Part shown: piece by piece, positions 1 to 7,271 of the stretch | How the letters are laid out: every line of letters starts with the position of its first letter | Position numbering within the stretch: position 1 is the first letter of the stretch | Assembly: GCA_017621815.1 (NCBI GenBank) | Contig: JAGASK010000026.1 | Location: 1 to 64,000 of the forward strand | DNA: 64,000 nt | From: Lachnospiraceae bacterium | GTDB taxonomy: Bacteria > Bacillota > Clostridia > Lachnospirales > Lachnospiraceae | Direction of reading: 5' to 3' | Notes under the pieces: model-generated | Seen by the model: only the letters and a program-made list of their open reading frames with translations | What the model was told of the DNA's origin: nothing | The model's database searches: none | Translations under genes and position numbers: made by a program

Positions 1-82
1 ATGACAAACACCCCCTACCCCTTATTATACCACAAATAACTACAAATAGCTACAATAAAATAGAATAAATTTGACAAAAAAA

Positions 83-114
83 TACAGGCTTTATGCGGCC
101 TGTAGATGTTTTTT
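83..114 (+). terminator. Rho-independent terminator of the gene left of the window
   Basis: A 7-bp stem (83-89 with 98-104, TACAGGC/GCCTGTA) with an 8-nt loop is followed by a T-rich run at 109-114. It presumably ends a transcript entering from the left. The rest of 1-166 is AT-rich and holds no gene that I can see. Confidence 0.7.
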
Positions 115-166
115 CTTCTATTCAGCTGTCAAACTTCCGGGATTCTGAAAAAAATTAAAAAAAGTA

Positions 167-195
167 TTGACTTATTCGCGTCCGGATGATATTAT
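167..195 (+). promoter_or_regulatory. Sigma-A promoter of tRNA-Leu
   Basis: A -35 TTGACT (167-172) and a -10 TATTAT (190-195) are separated by exactly 17 nt. They lie about 20 nt upstream of the mature tRNA 5' end. Confidence 0.75.
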
Positions 196-216
196 ATCAT
201 TCGTGGCGTGAGTCAA

Positions 217-301
217 GCGGAAGTGTCGGAACTGGCAGACGAGCAAGACTAAGGATCTTGTGAGCATTGCGCTCGTGTGGGTTCAAGTCCCATCTTCCGC
301 A
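217..301 (+). tRNA. tRNA-Leu, anticodon AAG
   Basis: The cloverleaf folds with a perfect 7-bp acceptor stem (GCGGAAG with CTTCCGC), an anticodon stem CAAGA/TCTTG closing the loop CTAAGGA, a long class-II variable arm (GAGC/GCTC) and a T-arm with TTCAAGT. The loop places AAG at positions 34-36, which reads CUN leucine codons. The long variable arm fits leucine. CCA is not encoded; the discriminator is A301. An A34 tRNA-Leu normally needs A-to-I editing by TadA, a feature restricted to some bacterial groups including certain Firmicutes. Confidence 0.93.
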
Positions 302-304
302 TGT

Positions 305-338
305 ATAGGAAGCCTTATCATATGGCTTCCTATTTTTC
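305..338 (+). terminator. Terminator of tRNA-Leu
   Basis: A 10-bp stem (305-314 with 324-333, ATAGGAAGCC/GGCTTCCTAT) with a 9-nt loop runs into a T tract at 333-337, immediately after the tRNA. Confidence 0.85.
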
Positions 339-375
339 TATAATAAAGTGCGCATTGATTTGTATCACTCTGTCA

Positions 376-655
376 CAATCATGTGTATTTCAGTATTTTT
401 ATTTCTTACCATTAGTCATTATTTCCCCGGGTAATGTGAAAAGTGTGGAGATGTGAAATGCCCACTATTATTTCTGAATCATATTAATGTGTATCTATGC
501 AAATTTAATTATTCCCATTAACTTTTTCTGCTTAATGATTATGTGTTTTACCGGAATAAAAGCATTCCCATTATTTTTATCAAAAAAATGTCATGGAAAA
601 ATGAAAAAATCATGCTTTTCACATGATTTGATGTCTTTAAGTGTAATGGGAAAAT
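376..655. repeat. 53-bp periodic array of alternating inverted 9-bp words (array 1)
   Basis: Two related words alternate on the + strand. ATGTGTA-type words start at 381, 434, 487, 541 (one base off grid), 593 and 646. TTCCCATTA-type words start at 406, 459, 512, 565 and 618, each exactly 53 bp apart. The second type is the reverse complement of TAATGGGAA, so both are versions of one word, T(A/C)ATG(G/T)G(A/T)A, in opposite orientations. Instances at 593 and 618 are degenerate. Sequence between the words is not conserved. The array fills the gap between the tRNA terminator and the next gene; 53 is not a multiple of three, and the partial open frame across it lacks coding character. A second array lies at 15,621-15,865. 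Function unknown. Confidence 0.7.
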
Positions 656-732
656 ACTATTTTTATCCATGTGCACTTATCTTTGCGCAATTACAATTCG
701 TTACTAATCAAATTCAGGAGAAAAGAGACTTT

Positions 733-1539
733 ATGAAAGACTTAGAAAAAATGTTGATTGACAGAAGAAATGAATTAGAAACTATGATTGAAAATGCAAA
801 TAAATGTATTGATGGTGCCCCTGAGGGAAGATTGGAAATACTCACTCAAAACGGTCATTACAGATATTATTTGTGCAACGGAAGCACTGCACACAAAGCT
901 CTTGTCAGAAGCTATATTCCTAAGGCAGAAGAAAAGCTTGCCGCATTGATTGCCCAAAGGGATTATGCGAAAAAAATATTAAATTATGCTGTCAGTGAAA
1001 AGAGTAAAATTGATGCGCTGCTTCAAGTTTATTCTCCAAGGGAGACGCAGGAGATATATGAAAGGCTGCATTTGGGCAGAAAAGCAATTGTGACACCGCT
1101 TCTGATGTCAGATGATGGATACGCCCGGAAATGGAAGGCTGCATCGCCGGAACCCTTGTGTGTAAATTCTTTCCCGGTTCAGTCTGAGATTTACACCGAA
1201 AACAATGAGCATGTGAGATCAAAATCAGAGAAGATTATTGCCGACAAATTATCCCTGATGGGAATTCCTTATAAATATGAGCAGGCTTTAGCCTTAAAAG
1301 AAAAAGTGGTATTTCCTGATTTTACAGTGCTTAACAAGCGCAGCAGGAAAATATACTACTGGGAGCATCTGGGTATGGTGGATTCTGAAGCATATATTGA
1401 AAAAAGCTTCGAGAAAATCAGTCTCTATGAACACAACGGTATTATTCCGGGTAAAAATCTCATACTTACACATGAAACCAAATCCCGCCCATTATCTGTG
1501 AAAGTATTGGATGAGGTTATAAATACATTTCTGATATAA
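733..1539 (+). CDS. Hypothetical protein with PD-(D/E)XK nuclease-like C-terminus
   Basis: 268 aa. The ATG at 733 is chosen because AGGAG (716-720) precedes it by 12 nt and because residues encoded further upstream in the same frame come from the repeat array and look non-coding. The N-terminal half is charged and probably helical (residues 1-110). The C-terminal half shows E166 in RSKSEKIIAD, P195-D196-F, and E211-H in YYWEHLG, spaced like the core of a PD-(D/E)XK fold, although the usual lysine of the ExK motif is missing. I recall similar uncharacterised Lachnospiraceae proteins, but the nuclease assignment is inference. It stands alone between a tRNA/array region and a deaminase gene. Confidence 0.6.
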   Translation: MKDLEKMLIDRRNELETMIENANKCIDGAPEGRLEILTQNGHYRYYLCNGSTAHKALVRSYIPKAEEKLAALIAQRDYAKKILNYAVSEKSKIDALLQVYSPRETQEIYERLHLGRKAIVTPLLMSDDGYARKWKAASPEPLCVNSFPVQSEIYTENNEHVRSKSEKIIADKLSLMGIPYKYEQALALKEKVVFPDFTVLNKRSRKIYYWEHLGMVDSEAYIEKSFEKISLYEHNGIIPGKNLILTHETKSRPLSVKVLDEVINTFLI

Positions 1540-1849
1540 TGAAATACATTGGCATGATTAAGAAGCAGATTTATTCTCACAGGCAATGGCCGGAACCGGG
1601 TCTCATCGTACAAAATTCTTTGACATATTCATTGTATAGTTCTAATATGTTTGTAGAAAAGGTGCTGCCGATAGACGGTTAGTCCAGTATATAAGTGAAA
1701 CAAAATTGTCTCTTAGTTTACCAGGACAGGGCGGCTATTTTTGTGTTTTGTGGCTTTCGATGGTATATCCAAGTCCGAAAGAGGTCAGGCATAAGTTGAT
1801 AATGAACTAATTAGACAAACAGTGAACAAAAACTATCAGGAGGAAAAGC
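1540..1849. other. Gene-free stretch with one possible promoter
   Basis: About 310 nt without a credible ORF. TTGACA (1620-1625), 17 nt, TAATAT (1643-1648) is a plausible sigma-A promoter that could drive the downstream deaminase through a leader of roughly 200 nt. I see no hairpin terminator after the upstream gene. Confidence 0.45.
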
Positions 1850-2470
1850 ATGTGGAATGACTTATCAAAGGAATGGCAGAAAACTTTTGAACAAGCATGG
1901 ATTGCATTTCAAAATGGAAGTATACCGATTGGTGCTATTATAACAGACATATCGGGTAACATTATTATTGCAGGTCGAAATGAAACATGTGAAAGACATT
2001 TTTCCAATAAAAGGACTGCCCATGCGGAAATGTATTGTGTGAGAAATCTTGATATTGAAAAATATACTGACTTGAGTGAATATCATTTATATACAACGAT
2101 GGAACCATGCCCAATGTGTATGGGCACAATTGTGATGGGAGGTATACGCAAATTACATGTGGCGGCAAAGGACAAGTATTGCGGAGCATTGCATTATATA
2201 AATTACGACCCATTTATGCAAAGCAAAAAAATGGAAGTTCATTTAGAAGAGGGTGAATTAGAGGCAGTTCAACTGGCTCAACAAGGATACCATGAATTGC
2301 GAAGGTATAATGGAGTAATGAGCAATGTACTAAAACAGTTTCAAAAGGATTGTCCTAAATCTATAGAAGTTGCATTAAAAATGTATCAAAAAAGATATTT
2401 GGATAAGTGTATCAAAAATAATGTTCCATATTGCGAAGTATACGATTCCATATGCAAATTATTGAAATAG
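1850..2470 (+). CDS. Zinc-dependent nucleoside/tRNA-type deaminase family protein
   Basis: 206 aa. AGGAGG (1838-1843) stands 6 nt before the ATG. The zinc site of the cytidine/deoxycytidylate deaminase superfamily is complete: H58-A-E60 and P86-C87-P-M-C90, with the proton-shuttling glutamate in HAE. The order and spacing resemble the TadA/guanine deaminase branch. The protein is longer than TadA (about 150-160 aa): residues from about 140 on form an extra charged C-terminal region that I cannot assign. Substrate is unknown. It may act on a free nucleoside or base rather than on tRNA. Confidence 0.75.
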   Translation: MWNDLSKEWQKTFEQAWIAFQNGSIPIGAIITDISGNIIIAGRNETCERHFSNKRTAHAEMYCVRNLDIEKYTDLSEYHLYTTMEPCPMCMGTIVMGGIRKLHVAAKDKYCGALHYINYDPFMQSKKMEVHLEEGELEAVQLAQQGYHELRRYNGVMSNVLKQFQKDCPKSIEVALKMYQKRYLDKCIKNNVPYCEVYDSICKLLK

Positions 2471-2486
2471 CAGGAAAAAATAGAAA

Positions 2487-2513
2487 TATAACATGAAAGA
2501 AGTTCATGTTATA
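2487..2513. other. Strong hairpin after the deaminase gene, probable terminator
   Basis: A perfect 11-bp inverted repeat (2487-2497 with 2503-2513) has a 5-nt loop. There is no T run on the + strand, but an A-rich run (2473-2481) gives a T tail on the minus strand, so it would terminate best for leftward transcription. Confidence 0.5.
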
Positions 2514-2580
2514 ATATTAAGCGAATGAGGCGCCTGCCAGGGTTTAGTTCAGTGCAACATGCGTTGATTTACCGTGATAT

Positions 2581-2830
2581 ATGAGAAATAAAAAATATAA
2601 TGTTCTCAGAGCCATTGGTATTGAAGATTGGTGCCTGTGTTGTTTGAAGCGGAGACAGATTCGCTTGATATGGCAGCTTATCAGAAGATGATTGATAATG
2701 TGGTTAAGTGCCTGCAAAGATTTCTTATTTACAAATTGAAAGAAAACTGCAATCATATATTAAGCAGGGCAGGAGTATAAGAGATTTAATTCATATTCTG
2801 GAAGAAATGGAAGAAGAATTACCGGTATAG
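2581..2830 (+). pseudogene. Decayed ORF of unknown family with two frameshifts
   Basis: Protein-like sequence runs through three frames. Frame one starts at ATG 2581 (MRNKKYNVLRAIGIEDWC). The reading continues from 2634 in another frame (PVLFEAETDSLDMAAYQKM), and from 2732 in a third (QIERKLQ...DLIHILEEMEEELPV) to a TAG at 2828-2830. Each piece looks coding, with acidic/amphipathic composition, and joins sensibly to the next, so I read it as one gene of about 80 codons broken by two indels. The family is not recognised. It lies in the same AT-rich accessory stretch as the deaminase. The remaining gap up to 2888 holds nothing else. Confidence 0.45.
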
Positions 2831-2888
2831 TAGAAAAAGAACCGGAGATTATGTATCATTGAAAAACAGGAAAGAGAAGAGTGAAAAC

Positions 2889-3677
2889 ATGGGAAACAAA
2901 AAAGCTGCTTTTTTTGATATCGACGGAACCATATGGAACAGGCAGAATATCATTCCTGACAGCACCAGGGAGGCAATCAGGAAAATCAGGGAAAACGGAA
3001 ATCTGGCTTTTTTGTGCAGCGGACGCTGCCGCTCCTATATACAGAATCCAGAGCTTCTTGGCATTGGATTTGACGGAGTGGTGTCGGGCTGCGGAACTAT
3101 GATTGAATATAACGATGAAACTCTGTTTTACAGGAAGCTGGATACAGAACTGGTGGAACATACCATTAATACAGTCAGGCGTTATGGATTCAGGCCTATA
3201 CTGGAAGGAAGGGAGTATCTGTATCTGGATGCGGCAGAGTTCGGGGAAGATTATTATGGAAAAAAGCTGAAAGCGGAGATGGGGGAGAAACTGCTCAGCA
3301 TTTCCGGTGAGTGGGGGAAATGGGAAATTTCCAAACTGTCCTGTGCCATGGAGGAAAAAGGACAGAAGGAATGCTTTGCGGCTTTGGAAGAATATTATGA
3401 TTTTATGGTGCACAATTCCCAGATAGTAGAGCTGGTGCCCAGGGGATATCATAAAGGAACAGGGCTTATTAAGGTCTGTGAGCTGCTTTCCATAGACCCG
3501 GCAGATACCTTTGCTTTCGGAGACAGTGTTAATGACCTTGGTATGCTGGAGGCTGCCGGTACGGCAGTCGTTATGGGAAATGGGTCCGAAGTGGCAAAGG
3601 CAGCAGCTGATTATGTGACTGCTCCGCTTTTGGAGGACGGAATATGGAAGGCGTGCAGACACTTTGATTTATTATAA
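2889..3677 (+). CDS. HAD-superfamily (Cof-type) phosphatase
   Basis: 262 aa from ATG 2889. A TTG at 2859 could extend it by 10 residues, but the Asp motif sits ideally near the N-terminus with the ATG. HAD motifs: I D10-I-D12-G-T (nucleophile and acid/base), II around S44 in CSGR, III K189 in HKGTG, IV G211-D212-S-V-N-D216. The cap between motifs II and III is of the C2 type seen in sugar-phosphate or flavin phosphatases, so it probably dephosphorylates a small cytosolic metabolite. The next gene follows after 21 nt. Confidence 0.88.
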   Translation: MGNKKAAFFDIDGTIWNRQNIIPDSTREAIRKIRENGNLAFLCSGRCRSYIQNPELLGIGFDGVVSGCGTMIEYNDETLFYRKLDTELVEHTINTVRRYGFRPILEGREYLYLDAAEFGEDYYGKKLKAEMGEKLLSISGEWGKWEISKLSCAMEEKGQKECFAALEEYYDFMVHNSQIVELVPRGYHKGTGLIKVCELLSIDPADTFAFGDSVNDLGMLEAAGTAVVMGNGSEVAKAAADYVTAPLLEDGIWKACRHFDLL

Positions 3678-3698
3678 ACAGAAAGCGGGGACAAATAA

Positions 3699-4073
3699 AT
3701 GAATACAGCGGAAACAGAAAGCTTTATAAAGGAATTATGCAGCTATGCGGGAGAAAATGATGTCTTTGCCCGGGATTTTTATGAAAGGCTGATAGAAGAT
3801 GAGGAAATCTGCCGGGAATTTGTTTATTACATGGAGCATGGCAGCTTTGCCTGCAAGGCGAAGGTGTGCGGCTATACGGTGGTGGATGTTATGATATGGC
3901 AGATAGACCATTTTAAGGCATGGCTTGACAGGGATACCACGGGGACAAAGCAAAACGGTGACAGAATGCTGCTGCTTGCCTTTGATACCCTTCTTAAAAT
4001 GAGAAGAGAGCCTGAAAAATACATACAGAAAATGCAGAGCGAAACAGGAACGGATTTTCAGGACAAATATTAA
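3699..4073 (+). CDS. Conserved hypothetical protein
   Basis: 124 aa, preceded by a GGGG-type ribosome site. The sequence is soluble and helical, rich in Glu/Lys and aromatic residues, with no membrane segment and no motif that I recognise. It probably forms a transcription unit with the HAD gene. Its last 4 nt (4070-4073) overlap the 3' end of the convergent DUF6320-like gene. Function unknown. Confidence 0.7.
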   Translation: MNTAETESFIKELCSYAGENDVFARDFYERLIEDEEICREFVYYMEHGSFACKAKVCGYTVVDVMIWQIDHFKAWLDRDTTGTKQNGDRMLLLAFDTLLKMRREPEKYIQKMQSETGTDFQDKY

Positions 4074-4777
4074 AAATGCAGTCTTCGGCGGACAGCATCC
4101 CGGAGCCTTTGCTTTGAAAGTATGGTAAGCAGGGTTATTACAATGACGCCGCATATAGTCAGAATGATAGCCGACCACACAAGCTGGGGGGAAACACCGC
4201 GGTAATGATTGATTAAAAGCTCCAGTCCAACGCATAATAAGGCAATTTCCACAAAGAAATACAAAGCTGTGGTGAGGAAAGAAACCGGAAAGGTGCGAAG
4301 CAGCAAAGCAAAAATTTCCACCAATATGGTAACAAGGGCTACAATGGGAAGTGCAAGGGACAAAAACCACCTGTCGTTTGCCGTGTTAAAGGTAATCATG
4401 TAAAGGTAAAAGCCTGTGGCAGCGCCGTCAAAGGCGAGGGAAATATATACAGGCAGTTTGGTATAAATAACTGCGGGGAAGATGATTACAAACAAAATCA
4501 GGCATGCCCCGATGATAAACAGGGACCATGGAGTTCCTGAAAAAACAAAAATATTGAGAAGAAGACAGCAGAGGGAAGTTGCAGTCAGAACCACTGAGGT
4601 CAGGATTGCAAGATCCTTTTTCTTTACCACATCTACCTGCCCCTTTTCTTTCGGATAAGGATAGGAGGCGGTCTTTATTTTCTGCAATTCATTAGGGTTG
4701 ATAACCGGTGTATTGCACAAAGGGCATCTTTCCAGGGATTTTTCCAGCTCTACACCGCAGTTTACACAATATGACAT
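4070..4777 (-). CDS. DUF6320-like zinc-ribbon membrane protein
   Basis: 235 aa. The N-terminus carries a zinc ribbon, C4-V-N-C7 and C18-P-L-C21. After a short basic linker there are about six hydrophobic segments from residue 55 to 225. An AAAGGA site precedes the ATG. It starts 20 nt after the condensation-like gene on the same strand, and an esterase gene diverges from that pair. In my recollection DUF6320 proteins commonly neighbour an acyltransferase-like protein and an alpha/beta hydrolase in Clostridia, which suggests a shared membrane-associated ester or lipid function. No biochemical role is known to me. Confidence 0.72.
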   Translation of the reverse strand: MSYCVNCGVELEKSLERCPLCNTPVINPNELQKIKTASYPYPKEKGQVDVVKKKDLAILTSVVLTATSLCCLLLNIFVFSGTPWSLFIIGACLILFVIIFPAVIYTKLPVYISLAFDGAATGFYLYMITFNTANDRWFLSLALPIVALVTILVEIFALLLRTFPVSFLTTALYFFVEIALLCVGLELLINHYRGVSPQLVWSAIILTICGVIVITLLTILSKQRLRDAVRRRLHF

Positions 4778-4797
4778 ATAATTAAGATTCCTTTCTG

Positions 4798-6105
4798 TCA
4801 GGTTCTGTTGCTTTCGATAGTAACGTGAATGCCGTCCTGTACCAGCTTTCTGAAAAAATACCGCTCTACATCCGATTCAATAATGCTGCTGGCGAAATTG
4901 ATGGTGAGAGTGTCTTCAAAGCTGACAATGGCGCAATTTGTCCGGGAGGAAAAGGGCTGCCCCATATAAATATCAAGCCGTTCGATATAGGGTTTCATGT
5001 CTTGGGGAACCTTTATGGCGCCCATATTGGTAAGCCCCGCTGAAGAATTTTTGTCCTGAACCCGGGTATAGAATTGTCTGACTACAAAGTCCTTTATAAA
5101 AAGAGGGACAACCCGGATAAAGGGATTCCTTTGGGTATTGGCATTGGTAGTAATGTCTCCCCGCAAAAACTTATCGCTGATATAGTAACGCATATAGTTA
5201 TGCACCTGTTTTACAATTTCTTCAAAACTGTACTCCCCAAGCCGGGGGTCTATGCCGGGATATACCATGGTGATGAAATTGCGCATGGTTTTGGAAGGAA
5301 AGAAACGGCGCAGATTCACCGGCATGGCGATTTTTACAGGCTTAAGGCGCAGGTGCCGTTCGGATATCTGTTTTTGGTAGAGGGCATAGATGAGTACCGC
5401 ATTCAGATATTCGGTAATGGTGGCATTATACTTTTTGGCAACTGACATCACCTGCTGCACAGACATAATGCCGTCAATGACATTAAAAGTGTAAAAGGGT
5501 TCTTTGGTGCCCCTGACACGGTAAGTCTTTTCACCGGGCCTTTTGGGGCAGACCTTGGCATTGGCGTACCGCATATAAGCATCTTCCAGTTCTTCGGGGT
5601 CAGGTGCTTCATTTACATCCTTTACAAAATATCCGTCGGAAATTTCATGCCCCAGAAGCCTTAAATAGACGGCTGTAATTGTTTGAAGCACATACATGCC
5701 TCCGCTTCCGTCTCCCAGGCTGTGATGGGCTTCCAGGGAAATCCGGCAGCCGTAATAGTAGATACGCAGCAGATACCTGTTGCCGGCCTTAAAAGGCATG
5801 GGCATACAGAAATTGCGGATATCCTTCTGCACAAAGGGACCGGGACGGTGGTTCGGTTCCAGGTAACGCCAGAACAGACCTTTCCTGATGGCAGTCTTGT
5901 AGGTCGGAAAGCGCACAAGGGCAATATCCACGGCCTGCTGCAGGATATCCGGTTTTACCGGTTCTTTCAAAAGCATGGAAAGACGGTAAACGGAAGAAAA
6001 GTCCCTTCTCTGCAGGGTTGGGTATACAATCGCTGATAAATCCAGCTTATACCAGATTTTTCTTTCTGTTTTAAGGCTGCCGCCGGCAGCGTTCTGATTT
6101 AACAT
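4798..6105 (-). CDS. Condensation-domain/alcohol acetyltransferase-like protein
   Basis: 435 aa. I start at the ATG at 6105 because AGGATAGGA lies about 9 nt upstream; two upstream ATGs in frame (6135, 6159) are less well placed. Residues H127-H128-S-L-G-D132-G133 match the HHxxxDG signature of the chloramphenicol-acetyltransferase-like fold (NRPS condensation, wax-ester synthase and alcohol acetyltransferase families), where the second histidine is the catalytic base. No carrier-protein or adenylation gene is nearby, so a stand-alone O-acyltransferase is more likely than peptide synthesis. It lies upstream of the DUF6320-like gene in the same unit. Confidence 0.78.
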   Translation of the reverse strand: MLNQNAAGGSLKTERKIWYKLDLSAIVYPTLQRRDFSSVYRLSMLLKEPVKPDILQQAVDIALVRFPTYKTAIRKGLFWRYLEPNHRPGPFVQKDIRNFCMPMPFKAGNRYLLRIYYYGCRISLEAHHSLGDGSGGMYVLQTITAVYLRLLGHEISDGYFVKDVNEAPDPEELEDAYMRYANAKVCPKRPGEKTYRVRGTKEPFYTFNVIDGIMSVQQVMSVAKKYNATITEYLNAVLIYALYQKQISERHLRLKPVKIAMPVNLRRFFPSKTMRNFITMVYPGIDPRLGEYSFEEIVKQVHNYMRYYISDKFLRGDITTNANTQRNPFIRVVPLFIKDFVVRQFYTRVQDKNSSAGLTNMGAIKVPQDMKPYIERLDIYMGQPFSSRTNCAIVSFEDTLTINFASSIIESDVERYFFRKLVQDGIHVTIESNRT

Positions 6106-6180
6106 AAAAGCAGTTCCTATCCTGCCGGAAAGCATTTCCTTCCGGCAAATATGACACACGATTTATAGAAAGTTTTGATT

Positions 6181-6214
6181 AGTATACCACAAAATGAGGA
6201 AAGTGTGCTACACT
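6181..6214. promoter_or_regulatory. Divergent extended -10 promoters
   Basis: On the minus strand TGGTATACT (-10 TATACT at 6186-6181) and on the + strand TGCTACACT (-10 TACACT at 6209-6214) are both extended -10 elements without good -35 boxes. They would fire apart into the condensation-like and esterase genes. A small hairpin (GCGAT/ATCGC, 6226-6241) lies in the esterase leader. Confidence 0.45.
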
Positions 6215-6290
6215 ATCCGCAAAGAGCGATTTTTTTATCGCATAAAACAGTGTTTCAACTTTAAGATAAAAACAGATAAACGGAGGAATT

Positions 6291-7220
6291 ATGGCAATAA
6301 ATCCTAAAAAGCTATTGAATAAAAAGCCCTCTCCGGAGGCAGTAAATGTAAGTATGATGAGCCTGATCAGAAAGGTTCACGGCATGATTGATAATCCTGA
6401 TATTGAAAAGCACCGTCAGTCACAGGACCATGTGGGAGCGCTTCTTGGAAATGTGAAAGCTGTAACAATTACGCCTTTTGCCATAGAGGATATGGAAGCG
6501 GAATGGCTTTGTGTGGACAGGGTGCATATGAAAAAATATGTGATTCTGTATTGTCATGGCGGCGGTTATTCCACAGGGAGCAGCGTTTATGCAAGAACCC
6601 TCACCACGAAGCTGGCGGAATCGACTTCTATGGATGTGCTTAGCTTTGATTACAGGCTTGCACCGGAACATCCTTATCCTGCAGCAACGGAGGATGCTAT
6701 GAAGGCATGGAATTATCTGATGCTTCTGGGATATGGCGCCAGGGATATTATAATTGCGGGGGATTCCGCAGGAGGAAATCTGGCTTTGTCCCTTGTCCTT
6801 AAGCTGAAGGAAGAAAAGAGACTGCTGCCCAGAGGACTGGTGCTTTTGTCACCATGGACGGATTTGACCTCTTCAGGAAAAAGCCATGAAACCAGAAAAG
6901 ATTTAGACCCTGTTCTTGATGAAGCGTATCTTAAACGGATGATTCAGAATTATGCAGCGGGAGAGGATTTGAAAAATCCGCTTATTTCTCCCCTTTTTGC
7001 TGATTTTACGGGGTTCCCGCCGACGTATATTCAAGCCGGGGATAATGAAATCCTGCTCAGTGATTCGGTGGAACTGCATAAGAAAATGGTGAAGGAAAAT
7101 GTATCCGTTAAGATAGATGTTTATAAAAGAATGTGGCATGTATTTCAAATGTCGCCGCTTAAAACCGCCTATGAGGCAATGGAAAAGTGTGCGGAATTTA
7201 TTTATGATATTTGCAGATAA
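6291..7220 (+). CDS. Alpha/beta hydrolase, hormone-sensitive-lipase-type esterase
   Basis: 309 aa with a GGAGG site just upstream. The HSL (family IV) signature is clear: the oxyanion-hole motif H89-G-G-G92 and the nucleophile elbow G157-D-S159-A-G-G162. D258 and H283 are the likely remaining triad members. No signal peptide, so it is cytosolic. The family hydrolyses short acyl esters. Its divergent arrangement with an acyltransferase-like gene suggests making and breaking of related esters, which is inference. Confidence 0.88.
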   Translation: MAINPKKLLNKKPSPEAVNVSMMSLIRKVHGMIDNPDIEKHRQSQDHVGALLGNVKAVTITPFAIEDMEAEWLCVDRVHMKKYVILYCHGGGYSTGSSVYARTLTTKLAESTSMDVLSFDYRLAPEHPYPAATEDAMKAWNYLMLLGYGARDIIIAGDSAGGNLALSLVLKLKEEKRLLPRGLVLLSPWTDLTSSGKSHETRKDLDPVLDEAYLKRMIQNYAAGEDLKNPLISPLFADFTGFPPTYIQAGDNEILLSDSVELHKKMVKENVSVKIDVYKRMWHVFQMSPLKTAYEAMEKCAEFIYDICR

Positions 7221-7271
7221 AAAAAGGAAATGGAAGGCCTGCGCAGAATAATTTAAATGAAGGAGCTGACT

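Noticed and set aside
376..655. CRISPR array
   Set aside because: The conserved words are only about 9 bp and alternate in orientation; there are no 25-40 bp identical repeats and no cas genes.
487..732. In-frame extension (82 codons) upstream of the PD-(D/E)XK-like gene
   Set aside because: It lies on the 53-bp array, has no ribosome site, and its composition is unlike the rest of the protein; AGGAG before ATG 733 marks the start.
1850..2470. Calling the deaminase tadA because of the A34 tRNA-Leu nearby
   Set aside because: Length and C-terminal region do not fit TadA; proximity alone is weak evidence.
217..2900. Integrated element with att sites at tRNA-Leu
   Set aside because: I found no second copy of the tRNA 3' end and no integrase; only an eroded accessory stretch can be argued.
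2856..3662. 268-codon ORF on the minus strand
   Set aside because: Shadow of the HAD phosphatase gene, whose motifs are unambiguous on the + strand.
4798..6105. Non-ribosomal peptide synthesis cluster
   Set aside because: Only a condensation-fold protein is present; there is no adenylation or carrier domain anywhere nearby.
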